From Phytoactinopolyspora endophytica (GTDB taxonomy: Bacteria > Actinomycetota > Actinomycetes > Jiangellales > Jiangellaceae), in contig NZ_ML142850.1 in the NCBI RefSeq assembly GCF_004138495.1, positions 551,163 through 558,652 on the forward strand: 7,490 bases of DNA. The letters run 5' to 3'. A program made the translations under genes and the position numbers. The notes beneath the pieces are model-generated. The model had not been told where the DNA came from and searched no databases. It saw only the letters and a list, made by a program, of their open reading frames with translations. Below, piece after piece: positions 1 through 5,935 of the stretch (the stretch's first letter is position 1; every line of letters starts with the position of its first letter).

Positions 1-1694
1 TCGTCCTGTTCCCGTCCCGGGTCGACCTGGCCACTGCCGATGTGGCCGGCGTGCGTCGTTGGATCGCGGACGGCGGCGTCGCCATATCCGTCGGCGCGGG
101 GACGCTCACGGACGCGTTCGGCGTCGTCGGCGCCGAACGCGTCACCGCCGGGCACGTGACCGTCGCCGGCCAGAACGGCTGGGTCGACGCACCGGACGTC
201 GCTCTGCGCGCGCTCGGCGGAACCCGGCTCGGTGTGACCGGGCCGCCGGAGGAGACGACGGTGCTTGCGCGGTGGCAGGACGACGGCTCCCCGGCTCTGG
301 TGGTCCGCCGGCACGGCCACGGCTTCATGATCGTCTCCGGTGTCGACCTCTGGCAGAGCATCGTCCGGATCCAGCAGGGCGACCCCGTCGACCGCGACGG
401 CGAGCCGGCGGCCGACGGCTCCGCCCCGGTTGACGACGGCGTGCTCAAGTGCGACGACGGCATCACCCTGTGCTACGAGTCGGACCGGGCTATGCCGCCG
501 GGCCCGTGGACGTCGCGTCCGGACGGCCGCGATGGGCTGGGGCCGGTTCCGGTGTTCCATCGGCCGCACGCCGACCTCTGGCGCCAGATCCTCGTGCAGT
601 TGCTCTTCGGGGCCGCAGGCCGGGCCGGCGTCGTCGTCCCGTGGCTGTACTACTGGCCGTCCGGTGTTCCCGCCGTCGCCCACCTGTCGGTGGACTCCGA
701 CCGGAACGTGACCGAGGAGGCGGAGACCACGCTGCGTCTCTTCGACGAGATAGACGTGCGCACCACGTGGTGCCACGTCTACCCCGGCGGCTACGAGCCG
801 GACACGGTGCGGGCTATCGGCGAGCACGGCCATGAGCACGCCCTGCACTTCAACGCGGTCGGCGACGCGGACATCGCGACGTGGGGCTGGCCGCAGCTAC
901 GCGCCCAGCACGCGTGGGCGCGGGCGATGACCGGACACGAGGAGATCGTGTCCAACAAGAACCACTACACCAGGTGGGAGGGCTGGGACGAGTTCTACCG
1001 GTGGTGCGTGGCTCTCGGCATCCGGATCGACGAGTCTCGCGGCCCCAGCAAGCAGGGAAACGTCGGCTTCCCGTTCGGGACAGCGCATCTGTCGTTGCCC
1101 ATGACCGGTCCCACGCCCGGCGCCGCGGGGTACGACGGGCGGCTGGATGTGGTCGTGTTGCCGCTGCATGCACAGGACCTCGCGTGGGCCGCGCACGAGT
1201 CAGTCCGCGATGTCATCCTCTCCCAAGCGCTCGCCCACCATGGCGTGGCGCATTTCCTCTTCCACCCGGTCCATCTCCATCGCCGGGAGTATGTCCGCAA
1301 CGCCTGCCGCGACGTCGTGGCCCTGGCACGCCAACTGGGTATGCCCTGGTGGACGGCCGAGCAGCTCAACGATTGGGAGCGGCTACGGCGGCAGGTGGGC
1401 CTCTCGGTCCGGCGGACCGACGCCGACGCACTGGAGGTCGTCGCACGCACCGCCCGCCCGGTGCCCGGCGCCGCCATCGACCTCGTGCTTCCGGGCACCT
1501 GGACAGAATCGGCCGTCACCGTGGACAGCACCGCCGATGCGGCCGTGACACACACCGCCGCCGAGCGGCACGGCCGGACGATGCTGGAGCTCGGCACCGA
1601 CCTGCCCAAAGGGACGACGGTGCTCACGGTCCGGCTCTCCCCCACTGCCACACCTGCCACACCTGCCACGACGAGTGGAGGCACGTCCCGATGA
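1..1694 (+). CDS. Polysaccharide-deacetylase-like protein with N-terminal amidotransferase-like domain (5' end cut by window)
   Basis: The frame is open from base 3 with no stop, so the gene starts outside the window; the GTG at 42 is internal, because the preceding codons (VLFPSRVDLATAD) already fit the fold. The first ~190 residues, with GGVAISVGAG and a segment around 301-377 reading HGHGFMIVSGVDLWQSIV, resemble the class I glutamine-amidotransferase-like fold also found in beta-galactosidase trimerisation domains. From about 645 the protein looks like a NodB/polysaccharide deacetylase barrel: LSVDSD at 684-701 supplies candidate metal Asp residues, GHEHALHF (828-851) a histidine cluster, and HFLFHPVHLH (1251-1280) a late His motif. 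The last ~80 residues look like a beta-rich accessory domain. No catalytic Cys of an active amidotransferase is evident. It overlaps the next gene by four bases. The role is inferred as sugar or glycan N-deacetylation; it could instead be a non-catalytic or differently acting homologue. Confidence 0.7.
   Translation, partial: VLFPSRVDLATADVAGVRRWIADGGVAISVGAGTLTDAFGVVGAERVTAGHVTVAGQNGWVDAPDVALRALGGTRLGVTGPPEETTVLARWQDDGSPALVVRRHGHGFMIVSGVDLWQSIVRIQQGDPVDRDGEPAADGSAPVDDGVLKCDDGITLCYESDRAMPPGPWTSRPDGRDGLGPVPVFHRPHADLWRQILVQLLFGAAGRAGVVVPWLYYWPSGVPAVAHLSVDSDRNVTEEAETTLRLFDEIDVRTTWCHVYPGGYEPDTVRAIGEHGHEHALHFNAVGDADIATWGWPQLRAQHAWARAMTGHEEIVSNKNHYTRWEGWDEFYRWCVALGIRIDESRGPSKQGNVGFPFGTAHLSLPMTGPTPGAAGYDGRLDVVVLPLHAQDLAWAAHESVRDVILSQALAHHGVAHFLFHPVHLHRREYVRNACRDVVALARQLGMPWWTAEQLNDWERLRRQVGLSVRRTDADALEVVARTARPVPGAAIDLVLPGTWTESAVTVDSTADAAVTHTAAERHGRTMLELGTDLPKGTTVLTVRLSPTATPATPATTSGGTSR
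1646..1672 (+). repeat. Three-unit 9-bp tandem repeat in coding tail
   Basis: TGCCACACC occurs twice back to back (1646-1654, 1655-1663) and a third partial unit follows (TGCCACGAC, 1664-1672). It encodes the tail sequence ATPATPATT of the deacetylase-like protein. A low-complexity Ala/Thr/Pro tail just before the stop is probably a flexible end and a site of slippage in multiples of three codons. Confidence 0.7.
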
Positions 1695-2476
1695 ACCCGC
1701 ACGACGACGGCAGCGCAGCGACCGCCGCCCTGATGAGTGAGTACCTCGACCGGATCACCGAAATGCTGGAGACGATCCGCGCGGATGAGGCGGGAGCGGT
1801 ACACCGCGCGGCCCGGCTGATTGCCGACCAGATCGCCAGGGACGAGCTCGTCTACGTCTACGGCCCCGGCGGGCACTCCAACCTGGCAGCACAGGAGGTG
1901 TTCTTCCGGGCCGGCGGGCTGGTTCACATCAGCGCCATCCTCGACGAGGGCACGCTGTTGTCCAGCGGTGCGCTGCGCTCGATGGCCATGGAACGCACTC
2001 CCGGGTACGCGACCGTCGTCATGCGAGACAACCGCATCGGCGCCGACGATCTGCTCGTGCTGGTCAACGCCTATGGAATCAACGCGGCGCTGATCGATGC
2101 GGCACTCTACGCGAGGCAGGCAGGCGCGACGGTGATCGGGGTGTCGTCGCGCGATCATGCCGAATCCACTGCGCCGGACCATCCGGCCAGGCATCCGTCC
2201 GGGGCGAACCTCCACGACCTCGTCGATGTCCACGTCGACACAAAGGTGCCCGTGGGCGACGCGGTCCTGAGCGTGGACGGAGTGCCGGAGAACATCGCGG
2301 CGATCTCCACGTTCGTGAATGCGTACGTACTCAACTCTGTCGTTGCGGCGGCGACGGCGGAGCTGGCGCGCCGCGGCACGACCCCACCCGTCTGGCGCAG
2401 CGGAAACGCGCCCGGCGGCGACAGCCAGCACGCCACGTTTCTCGGCCGTTTTCAGGACAGGGTGCGGTGGCTATGA
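1691..2476 (+). CDS. SIS-domain sugar isomerase-type protein (UPF0309-like)
   Basis: A 261-residue protein. The ATG lies in an ATGA overlap with the stop of the gene before, and GGAGG at 1677-1681 sits nine bases upstream. After an N-terminal helix (residues ~14-52) comes a SIS (sugar isomerase) fold: VYVYGPGGHSNLAAQE (about 54-69) is the glycine-rich phosphosugar loop, VLVNAYGIN (about 123-131) replaces the usual ISxSG loop, AGATVIGVSS (144-153) is the following strand, and VPVGDAVLSVDGVPENIAAIST matches the conserved C-terminal half of the UPF0309/SIS_2 group. Known SIS proteins bind phosphorylated sugars and act as aldose-ketose isomerases, aminosugar-phosphate deaminases or sensory domains; this subgroup has no firmly assigned reaction that I know of. 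It is expected to be cytoplasmic, as no signal peptide is visible. Placement between two hydrolases suggests it acts on the released amino sugar (inference). Confidence 0.85.
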   Translation: MNPHDDGSAATAALMSEYLDRITEMLETIRADEAGAVHRAARLIADQIARDELVYVYGPGGHSNLAAQEVFFRAGGLVHISAILDEGTLLSSGALRSMAMERTPGYATVVMRDNRIGADDLLVLVNAYGINAALIDAALYARQAGATVIGVSSRDHAESTAPDHPARHPSGANLHDLVDVHVDTKVPVGDAVLSVDGVPENIAAISTFVNAYVLNSVVAAATAELARRGTTPPVWRSGNAPGGDSQHATFLGRFQDRVRWL

Positions 2477-3813
2477 GGCGTGCGGTCGAACCGACGCTGG
2501 TCGGCGCGGCGACGGTGGACATCACGCCGCCGGTGGGCTCGTCGATGGCGGGTTTCGCCGTCCGCGTCGAGCCGTCCGTGGCTGTGCACGATCCGCTGTT
2601 CGCCACCGCGGTGGCAGTCACCCACGGCGACAGCGCGTCCATCATCGTCGCCTGTGATCTGATCAGTCTGGATCTGGCCGACGCGGCCGAGATCCGCCGG
2701 AGAATCGGGGAGGACCTGGGCGTTCCCACCAAGTCCGTCGCGGTCTCGGTCAGTCACACGCACGGCGGGCCGAAGGTCAAAGCGGTGGGATTCGGCGCCG
2801 AACGGGACGAGCAGTACGTGGAGTCGGCGTTCGCGAACATCGTCGACGCCGGCAGACGGGCGTGGAAGGCGCGCCGTCGGGCATGGCTACGGTCCGGGGT
2901 GGCACCTCTGGACTCGGTCGCGCACAATCGCCGCGGCACCGAGGTGATCGACCCGGTCGTCTTCGCGATGCAATGGACAGACGATTCCGGTTCGCCGATC
3001 GTGACGATGTTCTCGCACGCGTGCCATCCGGTCACTCTCGGACCGGACAACCTCGCCATCACGGCGGACTGGCCCGGCGCGGCACGCAGCCACGTGCAAG
3101 AGATGACGGGCGGCGAGGTGATGTTCCTCCAGGGATGCTGCGGACAGCTCAACACCGGCCACCTGGCGACCGACAGCTTCGCCACGGGTCCGGACCCGAA
3201 GCGCACCTTCGCGGCCGCCGACTCGATCGGTGCCCGCGTCGGCGATGGTGTCGAACGCGCGCTGCGCGCGGCCGACCCGGTGCCGGTCACCGACGTGATC
3301 GCCACGTCGCGGCAGGTGTGGCTGCCGATGCGCCCGGCTCCCGACGCCGCCACCCTGCGTGCCTGGGCGCGGGATTGGACGCTGGAGGCGGCCTCCATGT
3401 CCGGCCCGCGGCGGACGTTGCTGACGACCTGGATCGAGTGGGCGCGGTACTGGCGGGATCGACCGTCCCCTGGTGGGTTGGATGTGCCGATATCGGTCCA
3501 CTGGTGGGGCGCCTTCGGCGTCGTCATGCTCCCCGGCGAGCCGTTCGTGGAGTTCGCCCTGGAGACACGCCGTGCACTGCGGCGTCCGGACCTGCTCGTG
3601 GTGGGCTACACCGGCGGTGTGCCCGGCTACATCCCGCTGCGCGCCGAGGACTATGCCGCCGGAGGCTATGAGATCGAGATGGCGTACCGGAGCTCGCGGC
3701 TGTTCTCCGGGCCCTACCTGCCGAGCGCCGGGCAGATACTGCTCGAAGCGGCTCTCGACCTAGCTCGGGAGAGCGTCGCGGACCGCGCAGGCGGCGTGAG
3801 GAGAACGCGCTGA
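2473..3813 (+). CDS. Neutral/alkaline ceramidase-family amidase-like protein (short form)
   Basis: About 446 residues from ATG 2473, whose ATGA overlaps the preceding stop. GTG 2467 in the same frame is an alternative and sits better behind the AGGACAGG-like site at 2453-2460. Family landmarks in order: VGAATVDITPP at the N terminus (10-20), SHTHGGP (94-100) and SHACHP (181-186) as likely zinc ligands, ITADWPG (196-202) at the catalytic-loop position, FLQGCCGQLN (218-227), LPGEPFVEF (353-361) with a candidate Glu ligand, and GYTGGVPGYIP (378-388) with a candidate Tyr ligand. Ceramidases of this family cleave the N-acyl amide bond of ceramide with one zinc ion. The protein differs from secreted ceramidases: it has no signal peptide, lacks the C-terminal immunoglobulin-like domain (the classical enzymes are ~650-760 residues), and has Thr where I expect the catalytic Ser. 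The real substrate is therefore probably not ceramide; given the neighbours, an N-acyl sugar amide is plausible. Confidence 0.85.
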   Translation: MRRAVEPTLVGAATVDITPPVGSSMAGFAVRVEPSVAVHDPLFATAVAVTHGDSASIIVACDLISLDLADAAEIRRRIGEDLGVPTKSVAVSVSHTHGGPKVKAVGFGAERDEQYVESAFANIVDAGRRAWKARRRAWLRSGVAPLDSVAHNRRGTEVIDPVVFAMQWTDDSGSPIVTMFSHACHPVTLGPDNLAITADWPGAARSHVQEMTGGEVMFLQGCCGQLNTGHLATDSFATGPDPKRTFAAADSIGARVGDGVERALRAADPVPVTDVIATSRQVWLPMRPAPDAATLRAWARDWTLEAASMSGPRRTLLTTWIEWARYWRDRPSPGGLDVPISVHWWGAFGVVMLPGEPFVEFALETRRALRRPDLLVVGYTGGVPGYIPLRAEDYAAGGYEIEMAYRSSRLFSGPYLPSAGQILLEAALDLARESVADRAGGVRRTR

Positions 3814-3890
3814 GTGCTCCGTGGAACCAACGCCTCTCGGATGCAACCTGCCATTCATGCCGCACACGGATCTCAGCATTCGTGCCGGGT

Positions 3891-3911
3891 GTCCTCTCAA
3901 TACGAGAGGAC
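3891..3911 (+). terminator. Perfect 8-bp hairpin after the operon
   Basis: GTCCTCTC, loop AATAC, GAGAGGAC: an unbroken 8-bp stem 77 bases after the ceramidase-like stop codon. No T-run follows, so it is not a textbook intrinsic terminator, though U-less hairpin terminators are proposed in actinobacteria. It also lies where the -35 region of the tRNA promoter would be, so it might instead be an operator-like palindrome. Of the rest of 3814-3936, only the tRNA -10 candidate could be assigned. Confidence 0.4.
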
Positions 3912-3919
3912 CAGCAAGC

Positions 3920-3925
3920 TAGTAT
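3920..3925 (+). promoter_or_regulatory. Candidate -10 element for the tRNA gene
   Basis: TAGTAT fits the TAnnnT consensus and places a transcription start about five bases before the mature tRNA 5' end, a common arrangement. No good TTGACA-like -35 is seen 16-18 bases upstream; that interval is taken by the 3891-3911 hairpin. The call rests on position and the -10 alone. Confidence 0.35.
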
Positions 3926-3936
3926 TGGCCGTCGAT

Positions 3937-4013
<77 letters not shown>

Positions 4014-4016
4014 CCC

Positions 4017-4148
4017 TTGACGACGAAGCTTTCGGCGCAGGTTGATGAACAGTGGCACGTTCGGACACGTGGCACCGCCCTCGGTGACGAACCGATCGGC
4101 AAGATCACTCCGCGCGTGCTTAAGCAGTTCTACGCGAACCTCCTTGAC
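4017..4148 (+). pseudogene. Possible tyrosine-recombinase (integrase) remnant next to tRNA
   Basis: Translating from 4017, the segment LGDEPIGKITPRVLKQFYAN (about 4080-4139), preceded by W-H-V-R, resembles the end of the SAM-like core-binding domain of actinobacterial phage or ICE integrases, which typically read H-(I/V)-R-P-x-L-G-x-x-P-(I/L)-x-x-(I/L)-(T)-P-x-x-(L)-x-x-(F/L)-Y-A-x-L. There is no room for the catalytic domain with its Arg-His-Arg-Tyr residues: similarity fades after about 4148 and the convergent TetR gene ends at 4212. A stump lying just beyond the 3' end of a tRNA fits an old integration site. The match is short and was recognised by eye, so it could be chance. The rest of 4149-4211 shows nothing I can identify. 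Confidence 0.4.
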
Positions 4149-4211
4149 GTTTTCCCTTCTCACCTGGTGATCGTCTTGAGCCGCGGCAGCCGGAAGTATC
4201 ACGCGCGGCGA

Positions 4212-4808
4212 TCAAGTCTGTATGTCAGCGTCGTCTTGCAAGCCTTTGAGCAGGAGATCGACCATTCGAATAGCCGATCGCTTCCAGTTCTTATCAGGGC
4301 TGACGTTCGCCACGCCGCCGAGAGCGCGGAGCAGGTCGAGCGGCTCGATGTCGGCCCGAAGGGGCCCGGTTTCCGTCGCCCGGCTCACCAGCGCATCCAC
4401 AGCAGACGCGAGGCGGACCGAGGAGTCGCTGTACAGGCCGTCCGGCCCGCCGATGAGCGTGCCGAGTACCTCCGAGAGGCCCTGCTTGGTGTCGAGGAAA
4501 TCCACGAACAGCAGCAGCCACTCGCGAAGCGCTGCTATGGGCTCTCGTTCCTCCGTCAGCTGTGCGGCCGCATCGACGAGCGAGTCGGTCTCCTGCCGGT
4601 ACACCGCCTCGATCAGCGTCTCTCGCGTCGGGAAGTGGCGGTAGAGCGTGGCGATGCTGACGCCCGCCTCGCGCGCGACCTGCTCCAGGCTGACGGTCGC
4701 ACCCAGTTCGGTCATGGCCCGCTTCGCCGCGGTGACCAACCGTGCCCGGTTGCGCTCGCCATCGGCGCGCGGCCGACGCGCTGGCTTGGCTGCAGGTCCG
4801 TGCTGCAT
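4212..4808 (-). CDS. TetR-family transcriptional repressor
   Basis: 198 residues from ATG at 4808, with an AAGGGG ribosome site (minus strand of 4820-4825) 11 bases upstream. An Arg-rich N-terminal arm precedes the TetR DNA-binding domain (about residues 19-65): VSLEQVAREAGVSIATLYRHF is the helix-turn-helix with the usual Ser-x-x-Thr-(L/I)-Tyr-x-(H/Y)-Phe recognition helix, followed by PTRETL. Residues ~66-198 are an all-helical ligand/dimerisation domain, ending in a segment like that of many actinobacterial SbtR-type regulators. It is divergent from the dehydrogenase at 4901, with two matching palindromes in between, so it very probably represses that gene and perhaps itself. The ligand is unknown but is likely a substrate of the dehydrogenase. 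Confidence 0.93.
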   Translation of the reverse strand: MQHGPAAKPARRPRADGERNRARLVTAAKRAMTELGATVSLEQVAREAGVSIATLYRHFPTRETLIEAVYRQETDSLVDAAAQLTEEREPIAALREWLLLFVDFLDTKQGLSEVLGTLIGGPDGLYSDSSVRLASAVDALVSRATETGPLRADIEPLDLLRALGGVANVSPDKNWKRSAIRMVDLLLKGLQDDADIQT

Positions 4809-4823
4809 GGCTGTTGACGCCCC

Positions 4824-4852
4824 TTGATAACCGTAGGGATCCTACGTATATT
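4824..4852 (+). promoter_or_regulatory. Sigma70-type promoter of the dehydrogenase gene
   Basis: TTGATA (4824-4829) is a -35 and TATATT (4847-4852) a -10, separated by exactly 17 bases; both match consensus well. Transcription would start near 4858-4860, about 42 bases before the GTG start. An A/T-rich island in otherwise GC-rich DNA. On the minus strand TAATAT (4848-4853) could serve as the -10 of the repressor gene, with no clear -35. Confidence 0.7.
4832..4846. promoter_or_regulatory. TetR operator 1, inside the promoter spacer
   Basis: CGTAGG-GAT-CCTACG is a 6-bp inverted repeat around a 3-base centre, filling nearly all of the -35/-10 spacer. It shares the core GTAGG-N3-CCTAC with a second copy 24 bp further on. 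A dimeric TetR protein bound here would block RNA polymerase. Confidence 0.75.
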
Positions 4853-4856
4853 AACC

Positions 4857-4869
4857 GTAGGGTTCCTAC
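4857..4869. promoter_or_regulatory. TetR operator 2, at the expected transcription start
   Basis: GTAGG-GTT-CCTAC, the same half-sites as operator 1 with a different centre. The preceding bases are also shared: TAACCGTAGGG occurs at 4828-4838 and 4852-4862, making a 24-bp-offset direct repeat of the whole unit. The site overlaps the predicted start of the dehydrogenase mRNA. Confidence 0.72.
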
Positions 4870-4900
4870 TTTTTATCATGGTTGGGTTGGAGTAACAATC

Positions 4901-5704
4901 GTGTCCAAAGATCGCACCATCCTCGTGACGGGCTCGACCGATGGAGTCGGTCGCCGGGTCGTCGAGAAGCTCGCGGCGCCCGGTGTCCACCTTCTCGTGC
5001 ACGGTCGGGACACCGCTCGTGGAAAGGCGGTAGTCAGTTCCATCGAGCGGGCTGGCGGCTCGGCGACGTTCTTCGAGGCAGACTTTGACTCGCTGGCCGA
5101 TGTCCGCAGACTGGCCCAGGCGGTTCAAGCCGAACACACGCAGCTCGACGCATTGGTCAACAACGCGGGCATCTCGAAGCCCAGCGGTCCACGCCGGGAG
5201 AGCGCAGACGGATTCGAGCGTCATTTCGCCATCAACTATCTCGCCCACTTCCTGCTGACGCGCCTTCTGCGCCCGAACCTCGGGGCACAGGCGCCTTCGC
5301 GGGTCGTCAACGTCGTCTCCGCCGCCCAGAATCCCATCGACTTCGACAACCTGATGCTCGAGTACGGATATGGCGGCTACCGCGCCTACGGGCAGAGCAA
5401 ACTCGCGCAGGTCATGCTGACCTTCGACCTGGCCGAGGAGTACGCGGGGGCCGACATCACCGCGAACTGCCTCCACCCCGGGACCCATCTGGACACCACG
5501 ATGGTGCGCGAGGCCGGAATCAGCCCTGCCAACTCGGCTGACGCCGGTGCGGACGCGATCCTCTCCCTCATCGCCCCGAACGACACCACGGAACGGTATT
5601 TCGACGGCAAGTGGGAAACACGTGCACACCGCCAGGCTTACGACCGTGAGACGCGCCGGAGGCTCAAGGTCATCAGCCGACGACTGACAGAACTGGACCT
5701 CTGA
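4901..5704 (+). CDS. Short-chain dehydrogenase/reductase (SDR), NADP-type
   Basis: 267 residues from GTG 4901, chosen because GGAG (4889-4892) lies eight bases upstream and because the Rossmann strand begins at once; longer in-frame versions would run through the promoter and operators. Classical SDR landmarks: TGSTDGVG cofactor loop (10-17), Arg36 after the second strand (LLVHGRD, favouring NADPH), ADF with Asp61, NNAG (87-90), Asn112, Ser140 in VNVVSAA, and the catalytic Tyr163-x-x-x-Lys167 in RAYGQSK, then HPG (residues ~191-193). The tetrad Asn-Ser-Tyr-Lys is complete, so an active oxidoreductase is expected in the cytosol. The sequence resembles the retinol dehydrogenase/WW-domain-oxidoreductase-like group of bacterial SDRs, whose members reduce or oxidise small lipophilic carbonyls and alcohols. 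The substrate is unknown. Control by the adjacent TetR repressor is strongly suggested, as in inducible detoxification or catabolic modules. Confidence 0.92.
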   Translation: MSKDRTILVTGSTDGVGRRVVEKLAAPGVHLLVHGRDTARGKAVVSSIERAGGSATFFEADFDSLADVRRLAQAVQAEHTQLDALVNNAGISKPSGPRRESADGFERHFAINYLAHFLLTRLLRPNLGAQAPSRVVNVVSAAQNPIDFDNLMLEYGYGGYRAYGQSKLAQVMLTFDLAEEYAGADITANCLHPGTHLDTTMVREAGISPANSADAGADAILSLIAPNDTTERYFDGKWETRAHRQAYDRETRRRLKVISRRLTELDL

Positions 5705-5935
5705 CGTAGTGCATGTGGTCCCGACGGCGACCACGAGCCCAACCGAACCGTGCCGACTCCGAAGCCGTGCGGAAGCCGTGGACGGGCACGGAGTCGCTGC
5801 CGCACAAGTAGTCGAGCCCGCAGACCACGAACGCCAACCCGTCTGCGGTTCTTCGACGCATGTCCCACGTACCGACTCCGGTCATAGTGTGAATATCGCA
5901 CACCTTGCCGGTCGGCGCGTGGCCCGTCGAGGCTG
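5705..5935. other. Convergent intergenic region with inverted repeats
   Basis: 231 bases between the ends of two convergent genes. Inverted pairs include GTGGTC/GACCAC (5715-5720, 5729-5734), GACTCCG/CGGAGTC (5755-5761, 5789-5795), CCGTGCC/GGCACGG (5748-5754, 5785-5791; overlaps the previous pair, so the two stems exclude each other) and GTGTG-N7-CACAC (5887-5903). AAGCCGTG is repeated at 5762 and 5773. A minus-strand reading frame of 76 codons (5903 down to 5673) starts with GTG in this gap, but it has a weak ribosome site, overlaps the dehydrogenase 3' end and resembles no family I know, so I do not call it a gene. Confidence 0.5.
5715..5734 (+). terminator. Weak hairpin after the dehydrogenase stop
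   Basis: GTGGTC-ccgacggc-GACCAC, a 6-bp stem beginning ten bases after the stop codon. There is no T-run. It could end transcripts from either convergent gene. Confidence 0.35.

Noticed and set aside
881..1690. Plus-strand frame running into the SIS gene from far upstream.
   Set aside because: The in-frame extension before ATG 1691 is an Arg/Pro-rich overlap with the deacetylase-like gene; the ribosome site and ATGA overlap set the true start at 1691.
995..2431. Long minus-strand frame (478 codons) antisense to the first two genes.
   Set aside because: Composition is Arg/Gly/Ser-rich with no family motifs; it is the typical antisense shadow of GC-rich genes. The plus-strand frames show clear conserved motifs.
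4052..4075. GTGGCAC repeated twice just downstream of the tRNA (4052 and 4069), as a possible attachment-site repeat.
   Set aside because: Only 7 bp, unrelated to the tRNA 3' end, and within the integrase-like reading frame; likely chance.
4742..4900. N-terminal extension of the dehydrogenase from GTG 4742.
   Set aside because: It would cross the TetR start codon, the promoter and both operators. GTG 4901 has a well-placed GGAG and starts right at the Rossmann fold.
4712..5734. 340-codon minus-strand frame across the dehydrogenase.
   Set aside because: Antisense to a gene with a complete SDR active site, and it would read through the operator region; no recognisable domain.
5673..5903. 76-codon minus-strand frame in the convergent gap.
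   Set aside because: No recognised family, weak ribosome site, and overlap with the dehydrogenase end. It is mentioned in the gap entry, but support is too thin for a gene call.
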